Below are positions 15,221 through 24,119 of a DNA stretch of 41,010 bases, one piece after another. The stretch is from Halioglobus japonicus (GTDB lineage Bacteria > Pseudomonadota > Gammaproteobacteria > Pseudomonadales > Halieaceae). The position numbers and the translations under genes were made by a program. The notes beneath the pieces are model-generated. The model searched no databases. It had not been told where the DNA came from and saw only the letters and a program-made list of their open reading frames with translations. Position 1 is the first letter of the stretch. Each line of letters opens with the position of its first letter. The stretch spans positions 32,988-73,997 of the forward strand of contig CACSIL010000002.1 in assembly GCA_902705825.1 (NCBI GenBank). Reading direction: 5' to 3'.

Positions 15221-16626
15221 AGTGGTTTCACAAAGCGCGATTCAGTAACGGTGCGCAGTTGCGGCGCATCCGTCGCCTGGGCTTCAAAAAGGATTTCTGT
15301 ACTGGGGACGCTCAACAGTGTCGGGTCCATGCGCACGCGCAAGCCGATAGAGCGCACTTCACCACCGTTGAGTGTATACATGGTGTCTCCGATGAGTGTT
15401 GCGCCTTCCAGCCCTGAGAGGCTTATTTTAAATTCGTGCATTTCGCGGTCCATATTCACCAACTGCAATGTGTAAATGTTGTCGATTGCGTTGGTATCGG
15501 TGGCGACAAACAGCTGATTTCGGTCACGGATTGCGGTCAATTCCAGCGGTACTCGGGTGAACATCGCGTAGGAAAAAACGCCGACCATAAGAAACAGTAC
15601 CATGGCATACCCGATAATGCGTGGGCGCAGCCAGTGTGTATGCCCACCCTCGAGTTCCCGTTCGCTGGTATAGCGGATCAGCCCGCGAGGATAGCTCATC
15701 TTATCCATTACCGAGTCACAGGCGTCCACGCACAGCGCGCAGCCGATGCATTCATACTGCAACCCGTGGCGAATATCGATTCCAGTGGGGCACACCTGCA
15801 CACACAATTCGCAATCGACGCAATCGCCCAGTCCCAGTGCCGCAGGATCGGCATCACGTTTGCGCGAGCCGCGCGGTTCACCGCGGCTTTCGTCGTAGGA
15901 CACTATCAGCGTGTCTTGATCGAACATCACAGACTGGAAGCGTGCATAGGGGCACATATACTTGCATACCTGCTCACGCATCCAGCCGGCATTGATGTAG
16001 GTGGCCAGCGTAAAGAATACAATCCAGTAGGGCGGCCAGCTGTCGATATCCAGGTTAACGAGGCTGCTGAGTAGCTCCCGCACAGGATAGAAATAGGCGA
16101 CAAAGGTAAAGCCGGTGGCGAAGGCGACAATCAGCCAGCCAGTATGCTTGGCTGTTTTTCTGATGAATTTTTCTAGCGACCACGGCGCCTGGTCCAATTT
16201 GACGCGCTGGTTTCTACTGCCCTCGGTTTTTTGTTCGATCCACATAAAAATGCTGGTCCAAACCGTTTGCGGGCAGGTGTAACCGCACCATATGCGCCCG
16301 GCAAGCGTGGTGACAGCGAACAAGCCAAAGGCCGCGATTATCAGCAGGAAGGCCAGCATGGGAAAATCCTGCGGCCAGAATGTCAGCCCGAGGATATCGA
16401 ATTTGCGTTCTGGCAGGTCGAAAAGTACCGCCTGGCGTCCGTCCCAGTAAAGCCAGGGCAGCAGAAGATACCCCACGAGTAACGGCCACCCGGAAAACAG
16501 CCGTATGCGCTGAAAGAACCCTTCGATCTTGCGGGTGTATATTTTCTCGCGGTGCTGGTACAGGTCGATCTCGCCAACTTCCGCTGGCGCGATCTCTTCC
16601 AGATCAATCCGATTGGGGTCAGTCAT
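15217..16626 (-). CDS. ccoG: Cytochrome c oxidase accessory protein CcoG (FixG/RdxA)
   Basis: This 469-residue membrane protein has about five helices and two ferredoxin-type clusters, CVDCELCVQVCPTG and CIGCALCVDACD (about residues 265-308). More cysteines lie in the cytoplasmic loop (VCKYMCPYARFQ). The C-terminal part is a periplasmic immunoglobulin-like domain. CcoG is a Cu2+ reductase that supplies Cu+ for cbb3 assembly, according to published work on the family. The start at 16626 is separated from ccoP by 92 bases, the only sizeable gap between ccoP and the genes that follow. So ccoGHIS and the tauE-like gene may have their own promoter, although I did not see a clear one. Confidence 0.95.
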   Translation of the reverse strand: MTDPNRIDLEEIAPAEVGEIDLYQHREKIYTRKIEGFFQRIRLFSGWPLLVGYLLLPWLYWDGRQAVLFDLPERKFDILGLTFWPQDFPMLAFLLIIAAFGLFAVTTLAGRIWCGYTCPQTVWTSIFMWIEQKTEGSRNQRVKLDQAPWSLEKFIRKTAKHTGWLIVAFATGFTFVAYFYPVRELLSSLVNLDIDSWPPYWIVFFTLATYINAGWMREQVCKYMCPYARFQSVMFDQDTLIVSYDESRGEPRGSRKRDADPAALGLGDCVDCELCVQVCPTGIDIRHGLQYECIGCALCVDACDSVMDKMSYPRGLIRYTSERELEGGHTHWLRPRIIGYAMVLFLMVGVFSYAMFTRVPLELTAIRDRNQLFVATDTNAIDNIYTLQLVNMDREMHEFKISLSGLEGATLIGDTMYTLNGGEVRSIGLRVRMDPTLLSVPSTEILFEAQATDAPQLRTVTESRFVKPL

Positions 16627-16718
16627 AGTCCTCTATTACAGTAACGCGATACGCTTCCCACGAGGGTATTACTTTCTCGCAGAGAGCGTGTCGCAGCCTG
16701 AAACGTCAACAGTAATCG

Positions 16719-17597
16719 CTACTGGCTCAGGCCATATACATAGGCAGCGATGATGTGAATTTTGTCTTCGCTGAGGGTGTCTGCATGGGCCGGCATTACA
16801 CCACCGCGTCCAGCGCGTATGCTGTGGCTGATTTGCTCGGCACTGCCGCCGTACAGCCAGATACCGTTCTTCAGGTTCGGTGCACCCATTGCAGTGTTGC
16901 CCGAGGCATCGGCGCCGTGACAGGCCACGCAGTAGGTCTGAAAGACCTTTTTACCTGCGCTAACGTTCTTCTCGTTAGCATCGCGGCCATTGATAGACAT
17001 GATGTAGGCAGTAACGTCGTTAACACCCTGCTCACCGATCACGCTACCCCACGCAGGCATGGAACCCTGCCTGCCTGCAGTGATACTGGTTTTGATGTCT
17101 GCAGGAGTGCCACCGTACAGCCAGTCGTTGTCGGCGAGATTGGGGAAGCCATAACTGCCTCTGGCATCGCCACCGTGGCATTGCGCGCAGTTGTTGGAAA
17201 ACATGCGCATGCCCATTTTGCGCACTGCCGGGTCGCTGGAAATCTCCTCTATGGGGAGCGCCAGGTATCGGTCCCGCATCGCGCGATACTTCTCATCGGC
17301 GACAGCTACCTGTTTGTCGTACTGCCCAACCTGAGTCCAGCCTATAAGCCCTGGGTAATTACCCATGCCCGGATAGATGATCAGATAGCCAATGCTCCAG
17401 ACAATGGTCAGCACAAACATGTAGAACCACCAGGCGGGGAGAGGGTTGTCGTACTCTTCAATACCGTCCGCCACATGCCCCGTTGTCTTGTCGGTCTGGC
17501 GTTCTTCACGCTTGCGGTTGCCGAACAGAACCCAGGTGATGCCTACGATAGTGATAATGGTGAGCACAATGATCCATAGGCTCCAGAAACTAGTCAT
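16719..17597 (-). CDS. ccoP: cbb3-type cytochrome c oxidase subunit III, dihaem CcoP
   Basis: The 292-residue protein has two N-terminal membrane segments (about residues 5-24 and 57-76), then two cytochrome c domains with CAQCH (about residue 138) and CVACH (about residue 224). Matching methionine ligands are likely in SMPAWG and VMPAHA. It takes electrons from soluble cytochromes and passes them to CcoO and CcoN. Its start codon overlaps the end of ccoQ by eight bases. Confidence 0.96.
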   Translation of the reverse strand: MTSFWSLWIIVLTIITIVGITWVLFGNRKREERQTDKTTGHVADGIEEYDNPLPAWWFYMFVLTIVWSIGYLIIYPGMGNYPGLIGWTQVGQYDKQVAVADEKYRAMRDRYLALPIEEISSDPAVRKMGMRMFSNNCAQCHGGDARGSYGFPNLADNDWLYGGTPADIKTSITAGRQGSMPAWGSVIGEQGVNDVTAYIMSINGRDANEKNVSAGKKVFQTYCVACHGADASGNTAMGAPNLKNGIWLYGGSAEQISHSIRAGRGGVMPAHADTLSEDKIHIIAAYVYGLSQ

Positions 17598-17769
17598 TCT
17601 TCTCTTCCTCCTGCAGCGTGCGCTGGTTCATCTCCTCGTCTGCAAATGGCAGGTTCGCCGCCTCATCAAAGGACTTTTTACGTTTTTTGCTATACGCCCA
17701 AAAGCACAGCCCGATGAATGCGAACATCAGGAATGCAGTGCTCAGGCCTCTCAGATCATTGATGTCCAT
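17590..17769 (-). CDS. ccoQ: cbb3-type oxidase small subunit IV, CcoQ
   Basis: A short frame of 59 residues from ATG 17769 to TAG 17590. It starts MDINDLRGLSTAFL, has one membrane helix (about residues 8-27) with FIGLCFWAYSKKRKKSF, and ends in an acidic tail rich in glutamate. This matches CcoQ, which stabilises the CcoNOP complex. It lies 15 bases after ccoO and overlaps ccoP by eight bases, the standard order. Confidence 0.9.
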   Translation of the reverse strand: MDINDLRGLSTAFLMFAFIGLCFWAYSKKRKKSFDEAANLPFADEEMNQRTLQEEEKND

Positions 17770-17784
17770 CGGATTAGCCTTGTA

Positions 17785-18393
17785 TTAGCGTCGTGATTGC
17801 AGCAGCGTGCCCAACTGCTGAAGATAGGCGATAAGTGCGTCGATTTCAGTTCTGCCCTCGACCGCCGCTGTTGCGCCAGCGATATCCTCTTCAGTGTAGG
17901 GGACACCTACTTTTGACAGCGCGGTCATTTTCTTGGGTGTTCGCTGTGCGTCAATCTCGTTGTCGAAAAGCCATTTGAATGCCGGCATATTCGATTCCGG
18001 GACAACATCGCGCGGGTTGTACATGTGAGCGCGATGCCAGTCATCACTATAGCGACCTCCAACGCGCGCCAGGTCTGGCCCGGTGCGCTTGGAGCCCCAC
18101 AGATGAGGATGGTTGTATACAAACTCCCCGGCAACCGAATAGTGTCCGTAGCGCTCGGTCTCGGCGCGCAGCGGACGGATCATCTGCGAGTGACAGTTGT
18201 TGCACCCCTCGCGTATGTAGATGTCGCGGCCTTCGAGTTCCAGCGCGGGCAACGGTTTCAGGCCGGCAATCGGCTCATGGGTTTCCTTGGCAAACATCAA
18301 TGGCACCAGTTCCACCAGAGTTCCGAAACTCAGTGCTACCAGCGTCAGTATGATCATCAGGCCGACATTTTTTTCGATTACATCATGCTTCAT
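17785..18393 (-). CDS. ccoO: cbb3-type cytochrome c oxidase subunit II, monohaem CcoO
   Basis: A 202-residue protein anchored by one N-terminal helix (residues 9-32). The c-type haem site is [13 protein letters not shown] (haem cysteines near residues 64 and 67), followed by the typical [16 protein letters not shown] and the methionine in SNMPAF. It carries electrons from CcoP to CcoN. It starts 10 bases after ccoN. Confidence 0.97.
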   Translation of the reverse strand: MKHDVIEKNVGLMIILTLVALSFGTLVELVPLMFAKETHEPIAGLKPLPALELEGRDIYIREGCNNCHSQMIRPLRAETERYGHYSVAGEFVYNHPHLWGSKRTGPDLARVGGRYSDDWHRAHMYNPRDVVPESNMPAFKWLFDNEIDAQRTPKKMTALSKVGVPYTEEDIAGATAAVEGRTEIDALIAYLQQLGTLLQSRR

Positions 18394-18403
18394 GATCTGC
18401 TCC

Positions 18404-19843
18404 TTACGCCGCGTTCGCTGTTGCGGGTATAGCCTTGGGTTCCACGTCCCGTCGGCTTGTCATATAGACGTTGTAGGCCATCACCAGCATGCCGCTGAAG
18501 AAAATGGCGCCGCCGATAAAGCGCACCACATAGCCCGGGTAACTGGCCGCAACGGCCTCTACAAAGCTGTAGGTTAAAGTGCCGTCCTGGTTATAGGCGC
18601 GCCACATCAGGCCCTGCAGGATGCCGTTTACCCACATCGAGACGATATAGAGCACCGTACCGATAGTGGCCATCCAGAAATGCGTATTGATAAGCGAGAC
18701 GCTGTACATGCGCGGCTTCGCGAACAGGATGGGTATCAGGTGATAGATTGAACCGATAGAAATCATCGCAACCCAACCCAGCGCGCCGGAGTGTACGTGG
18801 CCGATGGTCCAGTCGGTGTAGTGCGACAGCGCATTGACCGTGCGGATAGCCATCATCGGCCCCTCGAACGTCGACATGCCGTAGAAGGACAGGCTGACCA
18901 CCAGGAAGCGCAGGATCGGGTCTGTGCGCAATTTGTCCCAGGCGCCGGACAGCGTCATCATGCCGTTGATCATGCCGCCCCATGAAGGCGCCAGTAGAAT
19001 AATTGACATCACCATGCCCAGGCTCTGCGCCCAATCGGGTAGGGCGGTGTAGTGCAGGTGGTGCGGGCCGGCCCAGATATAAACGGCCACCAGTGCCCAG
19101 AAGTGGACAATACTCAAGCGATAGGAATACACCGGCCGGTCGGCTTGTTTAGGAACGAAGTAATACATCATTCCCAGAAACCCTGCCGTCAGGAAAAAGC
19201 CCACGGCGTTGTGCCCGTACCACCACTGCACCATCGCATCCACTGTGCCGGCATAGACCGAGTAGGACTTCGTCATATCGACGGGGATTTCCATGCTGTT
19301 GATAATATGCAACAGGGCAACCGCGAGGATGTACGCACCGAGGAACCAGTTTGCGACGTAGATATGCGAGGTTTTCCGTTTAACGATGGTACCGAAGAAC
19401 ACCACGGCATAAACGACCCAGACAATCGTGATAAGAATGTCGATGGGCCATTCCAGTTCTGCATATTCCTTACTGGTTGTGATACCCATGGGCAGCGTGA
19501 TAGCGGCTGCGACTATCACTAGCTGCCAGCCCCAGAACGTAAAGGCCGCCAGGCGGTCGGAAATCAGGCGCACCTGGCAGGTGCGCTGTACGATGTAATA
19601 AGAAGTTGCGAACAACGCTGAGCCGCCAAACGCGAAAATAACGGCGTTGGTATGCAGTGGCCGCAGCCTGCCAAAGTGCAACCAGGGCTGGTCGAAATTC
19701 AGGGCAGGCCAAGCCAACTGTGCGGCAATCAGCACGCCTACCATCATGCCGACAATACCCCAGACCACCGTCATGACGGCGAACTGACGCACCACCTTGT
19801 AGTTGTATGTGGGGTGTTCCAGTGCAGTGTTGAGCTCGCTCAT
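18404..19843 (-). CDS. ccoN: cbb3-type cytochrome c oxidase subunit I, CcoN
   Basis: The 479-residue catalytic subunit has about twelve membrane helices. Ligand motifs are visible: [13 protein letters not shown] (first haem histidine, near residue 64), [22 protein letters not shown] (CuB histidines, near residue 260) and [13 protein letters not shown] (haem ligands, near residue 345). It reduces oxygen to water with high affinity and pumps protons in the inner membrane. It is the first gene of ccoNOQPGHIS. No FNR box was seen in the 59 bases upstream, so its control by FNR is not shown here. It may be read from a promoter within or before the Yip1-family gene. Confidence 0.97.
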   Translation of the reverse strand: MSELNTALEHPTYNYKVVRQFAVMTVVWGIVGMMVGVLIAAQLAWPALNFDQPWLHFGRLRPLHTNAVIFAFGGSALFATSYYIVQRTCQVRLISDRLAAFTFWGWQLVIVAAAITLPMGITTSKEYAELEWPIDILITIVWVVYAVVFFGTIVKRKTSHIYVANWFLGAYILAVALLHIINSMEIPVDMTKSYSVYAGTVDAMVQWWYGHNAVGFFLTAGFLGMMYYFVPKQADRPVYSYRLSIVHFWALVAVYIWAGPHHLHYTALPDWAQSLGMVMSIILLAPSWGGMINGMMTLSGAWDKLRTDPILRFLVVSLSFYGMSTFEGPMMAIRTVNALSHYTDWTIGHVHSGALGWVAMISIGSIYHLIPILFAKPRMYSVSLINTHFWMATIGTVLYIVSMWVNGILQGLMWRAYNQDGTLTYSFVEAVAASYPGYVVRFIGGAIFFSGMLVMAYNVYMTSRRDVEPKAIPATANAA

Positions 19844-19902
19844 GGTTCTATTCCAGTCAATAAAGTTCGCAGGGTAGTAGCAGCTATATCCGCAGCGCCC
19901 GC

Positions 19903-20505
19903 TTAGTCAGTAAATGCCGGTGCGGCGCCAAAATCCCAGAGGATGACAGAGCCGACCATCAAACAGATCAGAATAACCAGTGCGATAGCCAGTACCGCGC
20001 TGGAAAACAGAAAGCCGCGCTCCTCCGGAATGTTCATCACAATGGGGATTCCAAGGTACATCAGGTAGACAGACCAACTGACAGCGACAACACCAATTAA
20101 CATGTCCAACCACAGAATAGGGTAGAAACCGACCAACCCGGCGAGGAACAATGGGGTAGCTGTCAGGCCAACCATAACGATGCCACGGACGACGCTGGAT
20201 TCAGCGCCGTAGGTGGCTGACATCCAGTGGATAAAGTAGCCAATTACCGCGACACACGCGAGCATGGTCATGTAGAACAGGATGCATATCTGGCGCGCAC
20301 TTTCGCGTGTCAGGCGTATGGTTTCGCCGTGATCCCCGACTGTCCAGCCGATTTCCGTGGTGCCGTAGTACCAGGCGACGGCGGGAAGAATGGCGAGTAG
20401 GCAAGGATAGAGCAGCAGGGTACGCAGCGTGTTTTCATTCATAGCGGCAACGGTGCGCCACTGTGTACTGGGCCTGACCAATAAGCCAAAGGTATGCTGA
20501 ATCAT
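19903..20505 (-). CDS. Yip1-family (DUF1282-type) membrane protein
   Basis: A 200-residue protein with five hydrophobic segments (about residues 31-44, 73-95, 105-125, 130-150 and 165-190). The start [16 protein letters not shown] is characteristic of bacterial Yip1/DUF1282 proteins. AGGGAG lies upstream of the ATG at 20505. Their function is not known. It is 59 bases upstream of ccoN in the same direction, so the two could share a transcript. An internal ATG at about residue 22 is less likely because the conserved N-terminus would be lost. Confidence 0.82.
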   Translation of the reverse strand: MIQHTFGLLVRPSTQWRTVAAMNENTLRTLLLYPCLLAILPAVAWYYGTTEIGWTVGDHGETIRLTRESARQICILFYMTMLACVAVIGYFIHWMSATYGAESSVVRGIVMVGLTATPLFLAGLVGFYPILWLDMLIGVVAVSWSVYLMYLGIPIVMNIPEERGFLFSSAVLAIALVILICLMVGSVILWDFGAAPAFTD

Positions 20506-20624
20506 TGGGTATGGATCTCCCTGGTTTGAGTTTTTATTCGACAGCTATGCCGTGGTTTTCTAGCGGGTGTTACCGGCAGAGGATCGGGGCAGAATTGTTC
20601 ATGTTGAATCGGATGCATGGGTGC

Positions 20625-21377
20625 TCAGCTGGAAACATTGGCCATCGTTCGCACAGCCTGGGCATCAAGGATTTCGATCTCCTTGTTGTCGACGCGAAGC
20701 ATTTCCAGTTTTTGCATGCGACTGAAAACGCGGCTCACCGTCTCGACAGTCAGTCCCAGGTAGTTTCCTATGTCGACACGCGACATTGGCAGGCGGAAAT
20801 GGGTAGGGCTCAATTTACGTCGTGCATTGCGGCTGGAGATACTCAGCAGCAGCGCCGCGACGCGTTCGTCTGCGGAGTTTTTGCTAAGCAGGGTGATTAA
20901 TACCTGGTCTTCAGTGATTCTCTGGCTCATCAGCTGGAAAAAGTGGTGTTGCAAGTTCGGCATCAGCGTACTGAGTTTGGACAGGGAGCTGAACGGAATC
21001 TCGCATACAGCTGAGGTTTCCAGTGTTTTCGCAGAGGAGTCGTGAACATTCTTGCTGATGCCGTCCATGCCGAGTATTTCGCCCGGAAAGTAGAAGCCAG
21101 TGACCTGTTCGCGCCCGTCATCGGTTGTTTTGTAGGCTTTTAGCGCACCGGAGCGCACCGCGTACACCGATTGAAATTCATCGCCTTCACGATACAGGTG
21201 TTGTCCCTTCTGCAGCGGTTTACTGCGCTGGATGATATCGTCCAACTGAACGATGTCGTCGTCCTCCAGTGTCAGCGGAAGGCAGATACTGTTGAGGCGA
21301 CAATTGCCGCAGTTCACCCTGTACTCATGCTGGCAGGGAATGAAATCTTCGTCGGCGGTGGTGATGTTGGATGTCAT
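20625..21377 (-). CDS. fnr: FNR/ANR-type oxygen-sensing transcription regulator
   Basis: ATG 21377, with TAGGGA before it, gives 250 residues, the same length as E. coli FNR. The frame runs further up to 21443 but without support. Cysteines at 23, 26 and 32 (CGNCRLNSIC) plus C125 match the four ligands of the FNR 4Fe-4S cluster, and an extra cysteine is at 15. A cyclic-nucleotide-like beta-roll follows. The C-terminal helix-turn-helix has VETVSR, the FNR recognition helix, so it should read TTGAT-N4-ATCAA. Without oxygen the cluster lets it dimerise and activate genes. It lies 71 bases after hemN in the same direction and probably shares hemN's FNR-dependent promoter. Called anr in Pseudomonas. 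Confidence 0.95.
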   Translation of the reverse strand: MTSNITTADEDFIPCQHEYRVNCGNCRLNSICLPLTLEDDDIVQLDDIIQRSKPLQKGQHLYREGDEFQSVYAVRSGALKAYKTTDDGREQVTGFYFPGEILGMDGISKNVHDSSAKTLETSAVCEIPFSSLSKLSTLMPNLQHHFFQLMSQRITEDQVLITLLSKNSADERVAALLLSISSRNARRKLSPTHFRLPMSRVDIGNYLGLTVETVSRVFSRMQKLEMLRVDNKEIEILDAQAVRTMANVSS

Positions 21378-21448
21378 CAGGGCGTTCCCTACTGAGCGTG
21401 GGGACGAGTATAGTGGATTTCTAACGATGTCTAAACTGGGCATGGGCG

Positions 21449-22885
21449 TTAAATTGTCGCTGAAAAGGTTTTAGTGGGAGCGCTGGGCTTCGGGGGTTCC
21501 AGATAGGCGTCAAACAACATGCAGATATTGCGTAGAAAGGGTCTGCCGCGCTCACTTATCTGGATTTCTTCTGCGCCAAGCTGCAACAGGCCATCCGTCT
21601 CCATTTGGCGCATTTGCTCGATTTCGCGCTGGAATCTGCCGTAAAAATCTATTCCAAAACAGCGGTTACACTCAACAACGTCCAGCCTGAGCTCACAGAT
21701 CAGGCTCATGATGATGAACTGCCGCAGTTTGTCTTCGCGGCTTATTTTGCAGCCGCGATAAGCCGTTGGCTTGCCCTGGTCAACCAGCGAGTAGTAGGCG
21801 GCCAGGTCGCGCTCGTTCTGAAGATAGAAATCCCCCAGCTGACTGATGGCTGACACGCCCAGACCCAGCATATCTTCGGCGATGTTGAGCGAATAGCCCT
21901 GAAAATTGCGCTGTAATCGGCCTTCGCGCTGGGCGATGGCCAACTCATCTTCGGGCAACACATAGTGATCCATACCAATATGGATATAGCCGGCACCCTG
22001 TAGATGCTGGCTGATAATGCATTGCAGTAGCAATTTCTCTTCTGGTGTGGGAAGGGCGAGTCGGTCTATCGCGCGCTGGCTGCTGAAGCGCTGGGGCATA
22101 TGGGCGTAGTTGTAACAGGCGATGCGGTCTGGTTTCAGCGCGATCACCTTTTGCAGTGTTTCACCTATAGTGTGCCTGTCCTGGTGTGGCAGGCCATAGA
22201 TCAGGTCAAAACTTAATGATCGGAAGTTGTTGTAGCGGATGCAATCGACTAGCGGCGCAACCTGATCATAGGGTTGAATGCGATTGATTGCTTTTTGCAC
22301 TAGCGGATTAAAATCCTGTATGCCAAGACTTATTCGATTGAACCCCAGGCCTTTCAGCAAGGGGATGGTATCGATGTTCGTGACTCTGGGGTCGATTTCA
22401 ATCGAGTATTCCCTGTAGCCACTATCTAACAGACGAAAATGACTGGCCAGCACGTGCATTAGTTCGGTCAGTTCGCCATTGTCGAGATAGTTGGGCGTGC
22501 CGCCGCCCCAATGCAACTGGGTCACCGGTCGATTGCCGCCCACCAGTAAGGCCTGATGCTCTACCTCTACTTTAAGGCGGCGCAGGTAGTTGCGAACAGC
22601 GTGCTGCTCACGAGTGACTACCTTGTTACAACCGCAGTAGTAGCAAATGTCATGGCAGAAAGGCAGGTGCACATACAGGGACAGCGGGGCTGTTCTGCGT
22701 TCCTCACTATTGCACAGCCAGCTGTTGTATTGCTCGCGCGGGAAGTCTTCACGAAACTGGGGTGCAGTTGGGTAGGAGGTATAGCGGGGCCCCTGACAAC
22801 TATATTTTTCTGCGAGTGCGCGCCCGGCAAGAAACTCAGGTTCTGTCCAGCTCAGGTGGCTCGCTTCCGTGGGCAATTGCGCCAT
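21449..22885 (-). CDS. hemN: Oxygen-independent coproporphyrinogen III dehydrogenase HemN
   Basis: I place the start at ATG 22885 (478 residues). The frame stays open to TTG 23050, but that would put a strong FNR-box promoter inside the gene, and E. coli HemN is 457 residues. Early in the protein is RYTSYPTAPQF, then the radical-SAM site CHDICYYCGC (CxxxCxxC plus the extra cysteine typical of HemN), the GGGTPNYL glycine motif and EIDPRVT. The enzyme decarboxylates coproporphyrinogen III to protoporphyrinogen IX with S-adenosylmethionine instead of oxygen, which supports haem synthesis at low oxygen. It stands directly upstream of the FNR-like gene. Confidence 0.95.
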   Translation of the reverse strand: MAQLPTEASHLSWTEPEFLAGRALAEKYSCQGPRYTSYPTAPQFREDFPREQYNSWLCNSEERRTAPLSLYVHLPFCHDICYYCGCNKVVTREQHAVRNYLRRLKVEVEHQALLVGGNRPVTQLHWGGGTPNYLDNGELTELMHVLASHFRLLDSGYREYSIEIDPRVTNIDTIPLLKGLGFNRISLGIQDFNPLVQKAINRIQPYDQVAPLVDCIRYNNFRSLSFDLIYGLPHQDRHTIGETLQKVIALKPDRIACYNYAHMPQRFSSQRAIDRLALPTPEEKLLLQCIISQHLQGAGYIHIGMDHYVLPEDELAIAQREGRLQRNFQGYSLNIAEDMLGLGVSAISQLGDFYLQNERDLAAYYSLVDQGKPTAYRGCKISREDKLRQFIIMSLICELRLDVVECNRCFGIDFYGRFQREIEQMRQMETDGLLQLGAEEIQISERGRPFLRNICMLFDAYLEPPKPSAPTKTFSATI

Positions 22886-22926
22886 GTCCAATTCGGTCTG
22901 TCGTGTCTGATAGCGACGAAGTGCCG

Positions 22927-22968
22927 ACGATAACAGGGGAGCGAAATCCTGTCGTTGATTCAGGTCAA
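22927..22968 (-). promoter_or_regulatory. FNR/ANR-type promoter of hemN(-fnr)
   Basis: At 22955-22968 lies TTGAT-TCAG-GTCAA on the plus strand (TTGAC-CTGA-ATCAA on the minus strand), nine of ten consensus bases. TATCGT on the minus strand (22932-22927) is exactly where the -10 would be if the box is centred at -41.5. The deduced start of transcription near 22920 leaves about 35 bases before ATG 22885. Confidence 0.78.
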
Positions 22969-23070
22969 CTTGGCATGATCCTGCAGCGCATTGGGGTAGG
23001 CTGAGTTGTGAATGCCATACACCTGTAATAGACTCCGCGCGATTAGTCAATTTCCCTAGAGTGAAGAGTC

Positions 23071-24087
23071 GTGGTGTCCAATCTGATAAGGAAACTGAGC
23101 CTTTATAGCGATCATCTCCTCAGTAGAAACAAATACCTGTCACGCCTCAATAGCAGGATCCTCACCTTTAAAGCAACACATTCGCGGCCCTCAAAGCGGG
23201 TGATTGATGCGTCCACAGATAATGTAGCGGAGATAGATTGCCGTATTCCTGAGATCGATGCAGCGGATTTTTCGGTCGAGTTTTTGAAAAAGTCGATGCG
23301 CGAGAATGGCTGCGTCATCGTCAGGAATTTTTTTGACGAGAAAGAAGTGAATACAATGAAGTCGTATATCGATTATTCGTTTGCCGTTCGCGGCAATGGG
23401 CGTCTGAGTCGGTTTCTCTCGAAGCAATGCGATCTCAACCCGGTGCTGGAGGAAACAAACGAGATCATCAAGGAGATGCAGAAGTCCTACCCGACGTACG
23501 CGAACACCGTGTCTAACGGGTCGAAGTTGTCGCGCTTCCTTGGACGCGGTGAATCGGTTCTGACAGTTAGAACACCCAACATAGTGGATAAGCTGCTGAA
23601 TCTGTTTGAAAAGAAATCGATGAAAGCGATTCTGACAAGCTACTTTGGCAACGAACCCTGTGTTTCAGTTTTTAAATGGACGATGAGACGATCGCGCCCA
23701 CCTGCCCAGCCCATTGATTTTCATCAGGATGGCGCGTTTATGGGGGAAGAGATAGCCAGTTTGAATTGTTGGATACCCCTGTCAAATTGTGGCCCCGGTT
23801 ATGATGTGCACGGGCTGGATATTGTCCCGAAAAGATTGATGAACACCTTTAAAACGGGCTCGGGCGTATTGGATTGGACAGTTGCGGAGCAGGCGATTGT
23901 CGATGAATATTCTGAAGATGTCATTAAGGCCCCAACCTTCCGTGAGGGAGACTTGCTGTTTTTCGATCACCTGCTGCTGCATAGAACGCAGTCTATTGCG
24001 AACAGTGAGCAACCCAGGTACGCGATCGAAACCTGGTTCTTTGATTCGGTAAACTTCCCCAAAAATCAAATACCCGTGAACTGGTGA
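23071..24087 (+). CDS. Phytanoyl-CoA dioxygenase (PhyH)-like Fe(II)/2-oxoglutarate oxygenase
   Basis: The 338-residue protein begins at GTG 23071 (a second GTG follows at 23074). The iron site is visible: FHQDGAF gives H218 and D220, and HRTQ gives H304. R316, in the RYAIETWF segment, probably binds 2-oxoglutarate. The N-terminal 75 residues are basic and polar without a clear domain. Members hydroxylate varied lipids and secondary metabolites, so the substrate is unknown. It is divergent from hemN and convergent with the LuxR-type gene, with no partner gene. Its codons are richer in A+T than those of its neighbours, which hints at acquisition. Confidence 0.83.
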   Translation: MVSNLIRKLSLYSDHLLSRNKYLSRLNSRILTFKATHSRPSKRVIDASTDNVAEIDCRIPEIDAADFSVEFLKKSMRENGCVIVRNFFDEKEVNTMKSYIDYSFAVRGNGRLSRFLSKQCDLNPVLEETNEIIKEMQKSYPTYANTVSNGSKLSRFLGRGESVLTVRTPNIVDKLLNLFEKKSMKAILTSYFGNEPCVSVFKWTMRRSRPPAQPIDFHQDGAFMGEEIASLNCWIPLSNCGPGYDVHGLDIVPKRLMNTFKTGSGVLDWTVAEQAIVDEYSEDVIKAPTFREGDLLFFDHLLLHRTQSIANSEQPRYAIETWFFDSVNFPKNQIPVNW

Positions 24088-24119
24088 TCGATAGATTTGC
24101 GTTCATCCAACTCAGCACG

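Noticed and set aside
15436..16074. Plus-strand open frame of 212 codons
   Set aside because: It lies entirely within ccoG on the other strand and shows no domain.
16755..17579. Plus-strand open frame of 274 codons
   Set aside because: It mirrors ccoP; the minus strand has both haem motifs and the expected order.
19844..19902. FNR box before ccoN
   Set aside because: The nearest match, TTGAC-TGGA-ATAGA, has too few consensus bases and lies directly against the start codon.
23048..23050. TTG 23050 as the start of hemN
   Set aside because: It would place the FNR-type promoter within the coding region and add 55 residues not found in the family.
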